Part shown: in pieces, positions 34,061 to 43,609 of the stretch
Layout of the letters: each line of letters opens with the position of its first letter
Numbering within the stretch: position 1 is the stretch's first letter
NCBI GenBank assembly: GCA_947502305.1
Contig: CANMZA010000001.1
Location: 248,001-312,000 of the forward strand
DNA from: an uncultured Erythrobacter sp.
Lineage (GTDB): Bacteria; Pseudomonadota; Alphaproteobacteria; Sphingomonadales; Sphingomonadaceae
Direction of reading: 5' to 3'
Length of the DNA stretch: 64,000 nt
Made by a program: the position numbers and the translations under genes
The notes under the pieces: generated by a model
What the model was told of the DNA's origin: nothing
Seen by the model: the letters and a program-made list of their open reading frames with translations, nothing else
Database searches by the model: none

Positions 34061-36199
34061 ATGAAAAAACTTGTCATTATCGCTGGTATTGCTGCGCTTA
34101 TTGCGGCTTATTTTGTGTTCGATCTCGGGGCGTATTTGACGCTTGAGGGGATCAAGCAAGTTGCGGATGATGCGGGCGAATTTTACGCGCGCAACCCAGT
34201 ATTGGTGCTGGCGATATTCTTCCTGATCTATGTCGGGGTTACTGCGGCATCTCTGCCCGGCGCTGCGATCATGACTTTGGCGGCGGGCGCGCTGTTTGGT
34301 TTGCTTGTTGGCACTGTGCTTGTGTCATTTGCATCGACTTTGGGTGCGACTTTGGCGTTTCTTGCCTCACGCTATGTCTTGCGCGATTCCATCGAGGGGC
34401 GTTTTGGAGAGCGGCTGAAAAGCATCAATGAGGGGTTGGAACGTGACGGAGCATTCTATCTGTTCACGCTGCGAATGATCCCGGCCATTCCGTTTTTCGT
34501 CATCAATCTGGTGATGGGCCTGACTCGGATAAAGACGCTGACATTTGCTTTGGTCAGTCAGGTCGGCATGTTGCTCGGCACGATTGTGTTCGTGAACGCT
34601 GGGACACAGCTGGCGCAGCTTGATAGTCTTGAGGGCATCTTGTCGCCCGGCATTATCGGGTCGCTGGTGCTGCTCGCGATTGTGCCGTGGATTGCGCGGG
34701 CGATTATTGGGTTGATCAAACGGCGCAAAGTTTATGCTGGTTTCACAAAGCCGAAGCGCTTTGATCGCAATATGGTGGTCATTGGCGGCGGTTCTGCCGG
34801 CTTGGTGTCTGCCTATATTGCCGCTCAGGTGAAGGCGAAGGTGACTTTGGTCGAAGCCAATGAGATGGGCGGGGATTGCCTCAACACAGGCTGCGTACCG
34901 TCCAAAGCTCTGATTAAAAGTGCGAAAGTCGCGGCCACGATGCGTAATGCAGATCGGTACGGGATCGCGCCGGTTGAACCGGAGGTACCGTTTAAGGAAA
35001 CGCTGGCGCGGGTTATGGATGTGATCAAGGCGATCGAACCGCATGACAGTGTGGAGCGGTATGAAGGTCTCGGCGTGAATGTCGTCAAAGGCTATGCAAA
35101 AATCATCGATCCGTGGACGGTGGAGATCGCGCAGAATGATGGCGGCAGTCAGCGCCTGACCACTCGCAGCATCGTGATCGCCAGCGGCGCAGAGCCGGTT
35201 GTGCCGCCGATTGAGGGGATCGAGAATTCTGGCTATTTGACCAGCGAAACACTCTGGGATGCATTTTCAAAATTGGACAAAGCGCCCGCGCGTGTCGCGG
35301 TCCTGGGCGGCGGGCCGATTGGCTGCGAACTCAGTCAGGCTCTGGCGCGGCTGGGATCGCAGGTCACTCAGGTGGAAATGGCCGAACATGTTTTGGGCCG
35401 CGAAGACGGCGATGTATCGGATCTTGCACGGGTGGCATTGGAAGAATCGGGCGTCACCGTTCTCACTGGCCACCGCGCCACCCGCGTGGTGGATGGCGTC
35501 TTGTTTGCGGATGCAGACGGAGCTGAGGTCAGCATACCTTATGACGCGCTGATCATCGCAGTGGGACGCAAGGCGCGGCTCAAAGGATTTGGCCTAGAAG
35601 ATATTGGCGTCGACACTGATCGGACGGTTACGACCGATGAATTCTTAGCGACCAAATTTCCCAACATTTTTGCTGCTGGTGATGTCGCGGGCCCCTATCA
35701 ATTCACCCACACTGCGAGCCATCAGGCTTGGTTCGCCAGCGTCAATGCGCTGTTCGGTCAGTTCAAGAAATTCAAAGCGGATTATCGCGTGATCCCGGCG
35801 GTTACATTCCTCGACCCAGAAGTTGCGCGCGTCGGTCTCAATGAAGTCGAAGCGCGAGAACAAGGCATCGACGTAGAGGTGACCAGATATGAACTCGACG
35901 ATCTCGACCGCGCGATTGCAGAAAGCGAAACCAAGGGTTTCGTCAAAGTCCTGACGCCCCCGGGTAAGGATACTATATTGGGCGCTACCATTGTGGGCAG
36001 CCATGCGGGCGAATTGCTGGCGGAATATGTGCTGGCGATGAAGCACAAGATTGGGCTGAACAAGATACTCGGCACGATCCATTCTTACCCGACATTGGCA
36101 GAGGCGAACAAATTCGCGGCTGGCAATTGGAAGCGTGCGAACAAGCCTGACGGCTTGCTGCGTTTTGTTGAGAAATATCACGACTGGCGGCGGGGCTAG
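34061..36199 (+). CDS. TVP38/DedA-like membrane domain fused to mercuric-reductase-like flavoprotein
   Basis: 712 residues. Residues 1-225 form a TVP38/TMEM64 (SNARE-associated, VTT) membrane domain with conserved AASLPGAAIMTLAAGALFG and a FxLRMIPAIPFFVINLVMGL-like loop. From about 235 a complete dihydrolipoamide/mercuric-reductase-type flavoprotein follows: FAD motif VVIGGGSAGLVSAYIAAQ, redox-active pair in GGDCLNTGCVPSKAL, second Rossmann AVLGGGPIGCELSQAL, late FAD motif FAAGDVAG, and C-terminal HSYPTLAEANKFAAGNW. The C-terminal vicinal Cys pair needed for Hg(II) is absent, so mercury reduction is unlikely. Fusions of this kind exist in other bacteria but their substrate is unknown to me. 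Confidence 0.88.
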   Translation: MKKLVIIAGIAALIAAYFVFDLGAYLTLEGIKQVADDAGEFYARNPVLVLAIFFLIYVGVTAASLPGAAIMTLAAGALFGLLVGTVLVSFASTLGATLAFLASRYVLRDSIEGRFGERLKSINEGLERDGAFYLFTLRMIPAIPFFVINLVMGLTRIKTLTFALVSQVGMLLGTIVFVNAGTQLAQLDSLEGILSPGIIGSLVLLAIVPWIARAIIGLIKRRKVYAGFTKPKRFDRNMVVIGGGSAGLVSAYIAAQVKAKVTLVEANEMGGDCLNTGCVPSKALIKSAKVAATMRNADRYGIAPVEPEVPFKETLARVMDVIKAIEPHDSVERYEGLGVNVVKGYAKIIDPWTVEIAQNDGGSQRLTTRSIVIASGAEPVVPPIEGIENSGYLTSETLWDAFSKLDKAPARVAVLGGGPIGCELSQALARLGSQVTQVEMAEHVLGREDGDVSDLARVALEESGVTVLTGHRATRVVDGVLFADADGAEVSIPYDALIIAVGRKARLKGFGLEDIGVDTDRTVTTDEFLATKFPNIFAAGDVAGPYQFTHTASHQAWFASVNALFGQFKKFKADYRVIPAVTFLDPEVARVGLNEVEAREQGIDVEVTRYELDDLDRAIAESETKGFVKVLTPPGKDTILGATIVGSHAGELLAEYVLAMKHKIGLNKILGTIHSYPTLAEANKFAAGNWKRANKPDGLLRFVEKYHDWRRG

Positions 36200-36203
36200 A
36201 TCT

Positions 36204-37481
36204 TTGGAACTGTTTGATCAGCTGCGCGGGATAGTCGGGATTGCGGTGCTGATCGGCATTGCATGGATGCTCAGCGAAGCGAGGGCGCGGCGGCCGAGTA
36301 TCCGCTGGATTTTAGGTGCGCTGGTGATGCAAGGTGCGCTCGCTCTGGTGATTGTACGGGTTCCATTTGTTTGGGACTTGATGGCCTATGCCAATTCCGC
36401 TGTTGCCGCGGTGGAGCGAGCGACCTTGGCCGGTTCGTCTTACATGTTCGGCTATCTCGGCGGTGCGGAATTGCCCTTTGAACTTCGGGATGGGGCGGCT
36501 CCTCCGCTAATCATTGCGTTTCAAATATTGCCGCTCGTGATTGTCTTTTCGGCGCTCGCGGCGCTGCTGTGGCATTGGGGCGTGCTGCGCTGGATGGTGA
36601 ACGGTTTGTCTTTTGCTCTGCGCCGGACATTGGGTGTTAGCGGCGCGGTGGGGCTATCAGGCGGGGCGAATATGTTCCTTGGCGTGGTGGAAAGCCCGTT
36701 GGTTGTCCGCGCCTATTTCGCGCAGATGAGCCGGTCGGATTTGTTCCAAACCATGGTACTGGCGATGGCCACGATCAGCGGCGCGATCCTGATCCTTTAT
36801 GCTACCACTTTGCAAGACACTGTGCCCGACGCGGTTGGCCATATGATCTCCGCATCCCTCATTTCGCTGCCGGCTGCTTTGTTGATTGCAAAATTGATGG
36901 TTCCCGGTGACAGCGAAGAAACGGCGCAGGAGCAGGAAACCAAAGAGCCCGGCCTCAAATACGAAGGCAGCATTGATGCAATCGTCAAGGGCACGATGGA
37001 CGGGATGCAGTTATTTTTGGCGGTGATCGCGATCATCATTGTGATTTTTGCGCTGGTGGCTCTGACGGATCAGGCGCTTGGCCTGTTGCCAATGGTGGGT
37101 GATGAGGCGCTGACGCTCAAACGGATTTTCGGCTGGCTGTTTGCGCCGATCATGTGGCTGATCGGGGTGCCTTGGGTTGAGGCTCAGGCGGCGGGCGGAT
37201 TGATGGGCACAAAAGTGATCCTCAACGAATATGTTGCCTATCTCGAACTGGCGGCATTGCCAGCTGAAACATTCGCCCCGCGCAGTCTGCTGATCGTGAC
37301 CTATGCGATGTGCGGTGTGGCCAATTTGGCGAGCGTCGGCCTGCTGGTATCGACCATCGGTACGCTTTGCCCGGAACGCCGGGCAGAAGCGGCGGGGCTG
37401 GGCATCAAGAGCTGGATTGCGGGCAATATCGCCACCGCCATGACCGGGGCGTGGATTGGTCTTGTCACCTTTGGGGGTTAG
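36204..37481 (+). CDS. NupC/CNT-family nucleoside transporter-like protein
   Basis: About 425 residues starting at TTG 36204, four bases after the preceding stop. Multiple membrane helices and the Gate/nucleoside-recognition arrangement (GLSGGANMFLGVVESPLVVR followed by MSRSDLFQTMVLAMATISG; then a late NEYVAYLEL segment and ANLASVGLLVSTIGTLCPER) match concentrative nucleoside transporters. The usual GQTEAP substrate motif reads GVVESP, so the specificity may differ. The longer frame from 36135 overlaps the upstream gene and lacks sense as an N-terminus. Confidence 0.8.
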   Translation: MELFDQLRGIVGIAVLIGIAWMLSEARARRPSIRWILGALVMQGALALVIVRVPFVWDLMAYANSAVAAVERATLAGSSYMFGYLGGAELPFELRDGAAPPLIIAFQILPLVIVFSALAALLWHWGVLRWMVNGLSFALRRTLGVSGAVGLSGGANMFLGVVESPLVVRAYFAQMSRSDLFQTMVLAMATISGAILILYATTLQDTVPDAVGHMISASLISLPAALLIAKLMVPGDSEETAQEQETKEPGLKYEGSIDAIVKGTMDGMQLFLAVIAIIIVIFALVALTDQALGLLPMVGDEALTLKRIFGWLFAPIMWLIGVPWVEAQAAGGLMGTKVILNEYVAYLELAALPAETFAPRSLLIVTYAMCGVANLASVGLLVSTIGTLCPERRAEAAGLGIKSWIAGNIATAMTGAWIGLVTFGG

Positions 37482-37493
37482 AGTGATACGATC

Positions 37494-38099
37494 ATGCTTG
37501 ATGCCAAACTTCGCCCACTAATTGATCCGCCGCTTAACCGAATTGGACGCTCGCTTGCTGGCCTCGGCGTTACGGCCAATATGCTGACCTTCGCTGGCTT
37601 GGCCTTAGGTTTGGCCGCTGCGGCCGCGATTGCCTTTGGAGAGGTGTGGATCGGTCTTTTGCTGATCATCGCGAACCGACTTGCAGATGGGCTCGATGGA
37701 GCGGTTGCGCGGGCCAGCGCACCGACGGATCTAGGCGGCTATTTCGATATTGTCGCCGACTTTGCTTTTTACGTCTCGGTCCCGCTCGGTTTTGGCGTCA
37801 TGGCGGCGCAGAACGCTGTGCCCGCTTTGGTGTTGACCGCTAGTTTTGTGCTGACCGGGGTCAGCTTTCTCGCCTTTGCCGTTATCGCTGCTCAGCGCGG
37901 AGAGACGACGCAGGCGCATGGCAAAAAGAGCTTTTTCTATTCAACCGGTCTGGCGGAGGGGACGGAGACGATTGCGGCTTTCATCGCCATGTGCCTGTTT
38001 CCGGCATGGTTCGGCGTAATTGCGTATGCCTATGCCGCGCTGTGCACACTGACGGTGTTTCAGCGCAGCGCGCTGGCTGTGAAACAGTTTAGCCGTTAA
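37494..38099 (+). CDS. CDP-alcohol phosphatidyltransferase family protein
   Basis: 201 residues with about five membrane helices. The CDP-alcohol phosphotransferase motif is present around residues 62-87: DGLDGAVAR, then GGYFDIVAD, giving the D-x2-D-G-x2-A-R...G-x3-D-x3-D pattern for metal and CDP binding. It transfers a phospho-alcohol head or tail group in phospholipid synthesis. The acceptor is not identifiable. It lies 12 bases after the NupC-like gene. Short length and the 'LADGLDGAVARAS' wording match small uncharacterised members. Confidence 0.85.
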   Translation: MLDAKLRPLIDPPLNRIGRSLAGLGVTANMLTFAGLALGLAAAAAIAFGEVWIGLLLIIANRLADGLDGAVARASAPTDLGGYFDIVADFAFYVSVPLGFGVMAAQNAVPALVLTASFVLTGVSFLAFAVIAAQRGETTQAHGKKSFFYSTGLAEGTETIAAFIAMCLFPAWFGVIAYAYAALCTLTVFQRSALAVKQFSR

Positions 38100-38116
38100 A
38101 TCCGCTAATGCGGAGA

Positions 38117-38920
38117 TCAACGCTGGCCGATTTGCTCCGCAACCCGTTCGCGCAATTCTGTGATACGTGCGGCATTGGCGCCTAGGTCGCTTTGACCCAC
38201 GCGGCTTACAGAGCGGAAGTCGATCTCTGCATCGCCAATCCGCGCCACAACATCGTCTTGAAATCCGAACCAGAATGTTTCCGCCACGCCTTCAACCCGG
38301 CCCGCTTCGGCGTCGGGGCGAATATCGCTCATCCCCATATTGCCCATTGCAGCGGCAACGGCGGCGACGGCGTCGCTCTTGCTTGCCCCGCCAAGTGGCA
38401 AAGGTGACAATTCGGCATAGGTGTCATTGATAATTTGCGCGTGACTTTTGATCGCCAATTCCGGCGGGCTACCCGCATACATTTCGATATCGCGCAGCGG
38501 CAGTTGATAGTCGCTCAAGGGATTGCTCTCGCTCTCGATCCGCGCTGTCATCGTTTCTGCTGAGAAGTTTGGCGGATCGGCTGTGTCGGTGGCGACGTCA
38601 TGGATCGGATTGGCAGCAGCGGTCCCACCGGTTGAAGCCAGACTGCCAAACATTGCGCCGGGGATGAGCAAGCCCAAAACACCTGCGCCGATCACGAATT
38701 TCCTGCGCGGTTTCTTCACAAAACCAATGATCAACGAAATCAGCGCAGCGACAGCCGTCACGCCCAGCACAATCACGCCGCCGCCTGCGGTCAAGGTGAT
38801 CAACCCCATCTGCCAGCTCCACAAGCCGATTTTGGTGCCGAGCGCGGCAATGACAAAATAGACCGGCAAAAAGACCAGCAGAGCGAGGACGAGTTTTGTG
38901 TGCCAAGGTATGTTTTTCAT
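38117..38920 (-). CDS. DUF1499 membrane protein
   Basis: 267 residues. Three predicted membrane helices at about 10-30, 34-60 and 76-96. The C-terminal soluble part (about 150-267) carries the DUF1499 ending 'AEIDFRSVSRVGQSDLGANA', then ARI. The function of the family is unknown. It converges on the CDP-alcohol transferase 17 bases away; a small TCCGC/GCGGA hairpin at 38101-38114 lies between them. A perfect inverted repeat lies 54 bases upstream of its ATG. Confidence 0.75.
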   Translation of the reverse strand: MKNIPWHTKLVLALLVFLPVYFVIAALGTKIGLWSWQMGLITLTAGGGVIVLGVTAVAALISLIIGFVKKPRRKFVIGAGVLGLLIPGAMFGSLASTGGTAAANPIHDVATDTADPPNFSAETMTARIESESNPLSDYQLPLRDIEMYAGSPPELAIKSHAQIINDTYAELSPLPLGGASKSDAVAAVAAAMGNMGMSDIRPDAEAGRVEGVAETFWFGFQDDVVARIGDAEIDFRSVSRVGQSDLGANAARITELRERVAEQIGQR

Positions 38921-39222
38921 GCCAGCCTCTTTAACGCGAGTACGGCATTAGGCAATGTTTAGCGGCCTTCACTTGCGGTAAGAATTACCGCAGGGGCGGG
39001 TGCCATCGGAGAGCGCAGGCAGAAGGGTGGTGGCCAAAATCAGATTTTTCATGCAAATGTCGGAAACTCATCGCGGACTTATGCGTTGAGGCCACAAGAT
39101 CATACGTCGTTGGGATGACGATGCTTTGGCTGAATTTGGCGATCCGTCACCAATTTCAGAGGGTTAAAGCGGGGTGGCGACCTTTGATGATCGGACTAAA
39201 TTTTTAAGGGAAGATGATCACT
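38921..39222. other. Divergent intergenic region
   Basis: About 300 bases between the DUF1499 gene (minus) and the cytochrome c gene (plus). It should hold promoters of both. Apart from the inverted repeat at 38974-38992 I see no gene and no PpsR-type box. Confidence 0.5.
38974..38992. promoter_or_regulatory. Perfect 8-bp inverted repeat, possible operator
   Basis: TGCGGTAA, a 3-base GAA spacer, and TTACCGCA. There is no following T-run, and it sits upstream of both divergent genes, 54 bases from the DUF1499 ATG, so a regulator site is more likely than a terminator. Confidence 0.4.
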
Positions 39223-39696
39223 ATGCGTAAGATTGTTTTGAGCACACTCGCTCTGACCAGCCTCGTTGCAGTTTCGGCTTGCGGTGAAAGCCCCGCTTCG
39301 CAGGAGGCCCCGGCTGAACCAGAAACGGTCGTTGAAGCAGAACCCGAAGCAACCGAGCCAGAGGTCGAGCTGACCTTTGCCGACCTGACCGGCGATGCCG
39401 GTGCGGGTGAGACGATCTTCGTACAATGCAAAACCTGCCACCTGCTCGAAGAAGGCAAAAATGGCGTTGGCCCATCGCTTTACGGCGTGATCGGGCGCGA
39501 AGCGGGTTCGATTGACGGGTTCAATTATTCCGACGCCAACGCAGGCAGCGGAATCACATGGACGCCGGAAATCATGTTCGAATATCTCGAAGCGCCGCGC
39601 GAATATCTGCCAGGCACACGGATGGCTTATCCGGGTCTGAAAGACGCGCAAGACCGCGCTGACCTGATCGCTTATCTGACAACCAACGGCGAATAA
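39223..39696 (+). CDS. Lipoprotein monoheme cytochrome c
   Basis: 157 residues from ATG 39223 (an in-frame ATG at 39214 is too close to the AAGGGAAG ribosome site). Lipobox AVSAC, an acidic Glu/Pro-rich linker to about residue 60, then a class I cytochrome c domain: heme motif CKTCH, GVGPSLYGVIGREAG, and probable Met ligand in YLPGTRMAYPG. It resembles membrane-tethered cytochrome c2/cy carriers. It is followed by a terminator and a lipoprotein cupredoxin, beside the hemA end of the photosynthesis cluster. It could serve the reaction centre or an oxidase; the sequence does not decide. Confidence 0.88.
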   Translation: MRKIVLSTLALTSLVAVSACGESPASQEAPAEPETVVEAEPEATEPEVELTFADLTGDAGAGETIFVQCKTCHLLEEGKNGVGPSLYGVIGREAGSIDGFNYSDANAGSGITWTPEIMFEYLEAPREYLPGTRMAYPGLKDAQDRADLIAYLTTNGE

Positions 39697-39735
39697 TTCG
39701 CCAGCTTGTTGCAAAGATAAGGCGTTTGAAAATGC

Positions 39736-39790
39736 GAAGCCCCGGAAACCAGATGATAATCTCGGTTTCCGGGGCTTCTGCGTTTTTGGG
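39736..39790 (+). terminator. Rho-independent terminator after cytochrome c gene
   Basis: GAAGCCCCGGAAACC (39736-39750) pairs perfectly with GGTTTCCGGGGCTTC (39764-39778), a 15-base-pair stem with a 13-base loop, followed by TGCGTTTTT. It separates the cytochrome from the cupredoxin gene. Confidence 0.88.
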
Positions 39791-39850
39791 CGTTTTTTGG
39801 TCGCGTATTTTCGCCTGCTGTAATTGCGGTGCGGACCGGTGGGGTGACCA

Positions 39851-40456
39851 ATGACTTTGCGGCGTGCACATTTGCTGGCATCCTTAGCTCCAGCGGCTCT
39901 ATTGACTCTGTCTGCCTGTGACCGCGGCGCTGATGAAAGCGGCACGGCAAGTGCAGACGGAGCCGAGGCGCCGCAGCAATCCGAATTGGCTCAGGCTGAT
40001 TTGTCGGCCACTGGCGCAGACAGGGCGGCAAACGATGTTGAGCCCAATGGCACCGTTATTGAAATCCTGATGTACACCGTCGATCCTGACGATTCGAGCC
40101 GTCAGCATGTGTTCAAGCCGCGATTGGTCACAGCAAAGGTCGGCGATACGATCCGCTTTGTGCCGACCGAACCAAGCCACCAATCCTCCTCTATCTCCGC
40201 GATGTTGCCCGATGGCGTTCGCGGGTGGGAAGGGGCGATCAATGAAGAGTTCTCTTACGTTCTACCAGCGCCGGGCATTTACGGTCACCAATGCGTACCG
40301 CATTACGCCGCTGGCATGGTGGGCGTGATCATTGTTGAAGGCGAAGGCAAAACCGACAATCTGGACCTTGCCAAAATGTCGGGCCATCCCGGCCTCGGCG
40401 TTCCGCAATTTGTCGAAATATTCGCAGAGGCCGAAGAGCTGGGATTGCTTGATTAA
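39851..40456 (+). CDS. Lipoprotein cupredoxin, pseudoazurin-like blue copper protein
   Basis: 201 residues from ATG 39851. Lipoprotein signal with LTLSAC, a low-complexity linker to about residue 60, then a cupredoxin domain. The type 1 copper ligands are visible: His in TEPSHQSS, and Cys, His and Met in HQCVPHYAAGMVGVIIVEG, the pseudoazurin/plastocyanin arrangement. Electron carrier anchored on the periplasmic side. Next to a cytochrome c and the photosynthesis cluster, it is a candidate donor to the reaction centre or an oxidase; this is inference. It converges on hemA, 12 bases between stops. Confidence 0.88.
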   Translation: MTLRRAHLLASLAPAALLTLSACDRGADESGTASADGAEAPQQSELAQADLSATGADRAANDVEPNGTVIEILMYTVDPDDSSRQHVFKPRLVTAKVGDTIRFVPTEPSHQSSSISAMLPDGVRGWEGAINEEFSYVLPAPGIYGHQCVPHYAAGMVGVIIVEGEGKTDNLDLAKMSGHPGLGVPQFVEIFAEAEELGLLD

Positions 40457-40468
40457 GGACGGTGCAGC

Positions 40469-41689
40469 TTAAGCAGCGCTGGCCATCCGTGCCAATTCGC
40501 ATTGTGACCAAATTTCCGACAAAGCATTGATAAGTCGGTCAATATCACCCTCATTATGCACAGGTGATGGGGTCACGCGCAACCGCTCTGTCCCCACCGG
40601 CACCGTCGGATAATTGATCGGCTGAACATAGATACCGTGATTGTCCATGAGCCAATCGCTGATCATCTTACACTTCTTCGCATCGCCAACCATTACTGGG
40701 ATAATGTGGCTGGGATTGTCCAAATGCGGGATGCCCATCATATCAAGTTTACGGCGAACCTGCGCAACGCGCTCTTTTTGCTGTTCACGCTCTTCATCGC
40801 TGGTTTTAAGGTGCCGAATACTGGCCGCTGCGCCTGCTGCAACAGCAGGAGGGAGGGCGGTCGAAAAGATAAAGCCGCTGGCGAAACTGCGAACAAAGTC
40901 AACGAGATTTCGGCTCGCCGCGATATATCCACCCATGACGCCGTAAGCCTTACCCAGCGTTCCTTCGATGACGGTGATGCGGTCCATCAACCCTTCGCGT
41001 TCAGCAATGCCGCCGCCGCGAGGGCCATACAGCCCAACAGCGTGGACTTCATCGATATAACTCATCGCGCCATGCTTCTCGCAGACGTCAAGAATTTCTG
41101 CGATTGGGGCGATGTCGCCGTCCATGGAATAGACGCTTTCGAACGCAACCAATTTGGGCACGTCCGGGCCGAATTCAGACAGCATCCGGTCCAGATCTTC
41201 AGGATCGTTGTGCTTCCAGATCTTATAGGGCGCGCGGCTGTGGCGAATGCCTTCGATCATACTTGCATGGTTCAGCGCGTCAGAAAACACGACGCAACCG
41301 GGAATCTTACCCGCAAGCGTGCCAAGGCCAGCCCAGTTGGAAACATATCCGCTGGTAAACAGCAGAGCGCTTTCCTTACCGTGCAGGTCGGCCAGTTCCG
41401 CCTCAAGTTCGACATGATAATGGTTTGTGCCGGAAATATTGCGGGTGCCGCCTGCGCCCGCGCCGCATTCATCGAGGGTTGAATGCATCGCATCAAGCAC
41501 TTTGGGATGTTGCCCCATGCCGAGGTAATCGTTGGAACACCACACGGTCACCGCTTGCGTTTCTTCGCCGACAAAGCGTGTTGCATGAGGGAATTTTCCG
41601 CGGTGGCGCTTAATATCGGTGAAGACGCGGTAACGCCCATCTTCGCGCACGTTGTCCAATTCGCCTGCGAAATAGGTTTCGAAGTCCAT
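40469..41689 (-). CDS. hemA: 5-aminolevulinate synthase
   Basis: About 406 residues from ATG 41689, seven bases after an AGAGGG site. It condenses glycine and succinyl-CoA to ALA with PLP (EC 2.3.1.37), the C4 route to tetrapyrroles in alphaproteobacteria. Clear features: [51 protein letters not shown] and the PLP-lysine motif [16 protein letters not shown]. The C-terminus ends with [16 protein letters not shown] and a late '[19 protein letters not shown]'. It is the last gene of the long minus-strand photosynthesis operon, so ALA supply is tied to bacteriochlorophyll production. Confidence 0.96.
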   Translation of the reverse strand: MDFETYFAGELDNVREDGRYRVFTDIKRHRGKFPHATRFVGEETQAVTVWCSNDYLGMGQHPKVLDAMHSTLDECGAGAGGTRNISGTNHYHVELEAELADLHGKESALLFTSGYVSNWAGLGTLAGKIPGCVVFSDALNHASMIEGIRHSRAPYKIWKHNDPEDLDRMLSEFGPDVPKLVAFESVYSMDGDIAPIAEILDVCEKHGAMSYIDEVHAVGLYGPRGGGIAEREGLMDRITVIEGTLGKAYGVMGGYIAASRNLVDFVRSFASGFIFSTALPPAVAAGAAASIRHLKTSDEEREQQKERVAQVRRKLDMMGIPHLDNPSHIIPVMVGDAKKCKMISDWLMDNHGIYVQPINYPTVPVGTERLRVTPSPVHNEGDIDRLINALSEIWSQCELARMASAA

Positions 41690-41720
41690 GGGTTTACCCT
41701 CTTTTTCCATGATTATTCTC

Positions 41721-42527
41721 TCACGTCCGTTCAATTTTCGCCGCGCCCCCGGGCTTTACACCCTGCCGCGAAAATGCCCATCCCCACAACATCCCATCTC
41801 TAAATGGTAGCGCAAGGAATAAATGTTCAATTGCACCCAACAGACACAATGCGGTCAGCAGGCTAGCGCCCACCATTTCCGCACTGCCAGCAGGCGCCGC
41901 CATTGCAAGACCGGCAAACCACCACGCCAGCGCAAAGATCGCAGCGATGGATAGCGCAAGCAGCGCAGTCATTCGGTTGCGGCCGAAATATGTTTTCAAA
42001 TATGCGAGATGGTCCGGCAGCATCTCCGTCGTGGTGTTTGGCACACCGATAAATAGATTGATCTTCGACGATAGTCTCAACCCAAACATGAGCACAAACA
42101 CCGTTGCCCCGATTTGATTGGGTGCGTTCCAAGACAATGAAATCAGCATCAAAGCTGTGAGCGCCAAAGCGATCTCGTGATGGATCACTGTCGCGCTGGC
42201 GCTGGTGAAGCGTTCAAACCCGCGCGCGTCTGGTGGGCAGGCCTCACGGCGGGGGCCAGCGGCGGCACCAGTAAGGAAACCGATTTCGTGCCAACCCCAA
42301 ACCGCAAGTGCACCTGCGAAAGAGATATAGATCGCCCCGACAGTGGCGGATTGTGCGGAAAATAGGATCGCAATCAAACCGGCAATTCCAGCCGCGCCGC
42401 CAATAGCAACACTGCGCCGGAAGGTGGCGCGTTCACGGTTATCCGCCCAGGCAATCAGCCCGGTCGCCACAAACCAGATGGCCACCGTCACAATGAACGG
42501 GACAATATGGCCGCTCCAACTCACCAC
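41721..42527 (-). CDS. puhE: Photosynthetic complex assembly protein PuhE
   Basis: About 268 residues with seven or so membrane helices and the family pattern [20 protein letters not shown]-like, [30 protein letters not shown] followed by [10 protein letters not shown]. PuhE is a membrane assembly factor found only in photosynthesis clusters. Two tandem GTG codons (42527, 42524) start it; the second overlaps the acsF stop as GTGA. 31 bases before hemA. Confidence 0.88.
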   Translation of the reverse strand: MVSWSGHIVPFIVTVAIWFVATGLIAWADNRERATFRRSVAIGGAAGIAGLIAILFSAQSATVGAIYISFAGALAVWGWHEIGFLTGAAAGPRREACPPDARGFERFTSASATVIHHEIALALTALMLISLSWNAPNQIGATVFVLMFGLRLSSKINLFIGVPNTTTEMLPDHLAYLKTYFGRNRMTALLALSIAAIFALAWWFAGLAMAAPAGSAEMVGASLLTALCLLGAIEHLFLALPFRDGMLWGWAFSRQGVKPGGAAKIERT

Positions 42528-43609
42528 GAAGGTTGAAGCCGGATGGTTTGCGGAAGTTCGTTGGCCTTGGTCCGGTGGAAATACATCCGCGCGAAGTTGT
42601 ATCCAGCGCCGGCCATGCCGCTCAAACGTTTCGCAAAACCGCCAATTCCGCCTTGTTCTTTTCCATCTTCGATACGCATTGCTGCTTGACGCAGAGCCTC
42701 CATCCGAACGCGGAATGCGGGATCGTTGGTGTCCAATTCAACTGGGAACACCTGACGAGCGATCTTGTTGGTGATGTCGAACACTTCGTAATCATATTCG
42801 GTCGGATCGATGCCCAATGCCTTATGAAAAACAGGCCGCGCATGGTCGCGCACATACATCGTCGCATAGACCGAGAGCAGGAAGAACCTGATCCACAGCT
42901 TGTTCGCGCCTTCGAGAAGTTTTGGGTCCGCCCGCATCAGCATGGCAAAGGCTTCGCCGTGACGGAATTCGTCATTGCACCACTCTTCGAACCAATCGAA
43001 GATCGGGTGGAATTTTTTATCTGGGTTGGCGGCCAAATGGCGGTAAATTGTGATGTAGCGCGCATATCCAATTTTTTCAGATAGGTAGACTGCGTACCAA
43101 ATGAATTTCGGCTTGAAATATGTGTATTTCTTGGTCTTGGTCAGAAAGCCGAGATCCACACCGATCCCGGCATCTTTCAGGCTCTCATTGATAAAACCGG
43201 CATGGCGGCTCTCATCACGCGCGAGAAGCTTGAACAGTTGTTTCACATCTGGGTTCTTCGTCCGCTTTGCGATTTCGGCATAGAGCACGCAGCCGGAGAA
43301 TTCTGAGGTCATCGAGCTTACGAGGAAGTCCGTGAACTCCTTACGCAATTCAGGCTCTAACCCTTCGATAATCCCAGCGAAATCATTCTTGTGACGAAAG
43401 TGCTTCTTATTTGGGTCGCCGACCATATCGGCGATCAATTGATCCCACTCTTCGCGGACCAATGACACATCGATCGCATCAAGCGCATCGAAATCGGTGG
43501 TGTAAAAACGCGGAGTTAGGACCGTGTCCTGCTGCGCCAGTGCCATAGCTTCTTCGCTGGTCATCATGGCATCGTCTTGGGATGCCTTAATCTGCGTATG
43601 GGCGTTCAT
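42521..43609 (-). CDS. acsF: Mg-protoporphyrin IX monomethyl ester oxidative cyclase, aerobic
   Basis: 362 residues. A diiron oxygenase that closes the fifth ring of the chlorophyll macrocycle using O2 (EC 1.14.13.81). Iron-ligand motifs: EFSGCVLYAEIAKR, ARDESRHAGF and EEWCNDEFRHGEAFA, with YFKPKFIWYAVYLSEKIGYA in between. Excellent GGAGG site before ATG 43609, which overlaps the upstream stop as ATGA. Presence of AcsF and no bchE in the window fits a strictly aerobic phototroph. Confidence 0.96.
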   Translation of the reverse strand: MNAHTQIKASQDDAMMTSEEAMALAQQDTVLTPRFYTTDFDALDAIDVSLVREEWDQLIADMVGDPNKKHFRHKNDFAGIIEGLEPELRKEFTDFLVSSMTSEFSGCVLYAEIAKRTKNPDVKQLFKLLARDESRHAGFINESLKDAGIGVDLGFLTKTKKYTYFKPKFIWYAVYLSEKIGYARYITIYRHLAANPDKKFHPIFDWFEEWCNDEFRHGEAFAMLMRADPKLLEGANKLWIRFFLLSVYATMYVRDHARPVFHKALGIDPTEYDYEVFDITNKIARQVFPVELDTNDPAFRVRMEALRQAAMRIEDGKEQGGIGGFAKRLSGMAGAGYNFARMYFHRTKANELPQTIRLQPSW

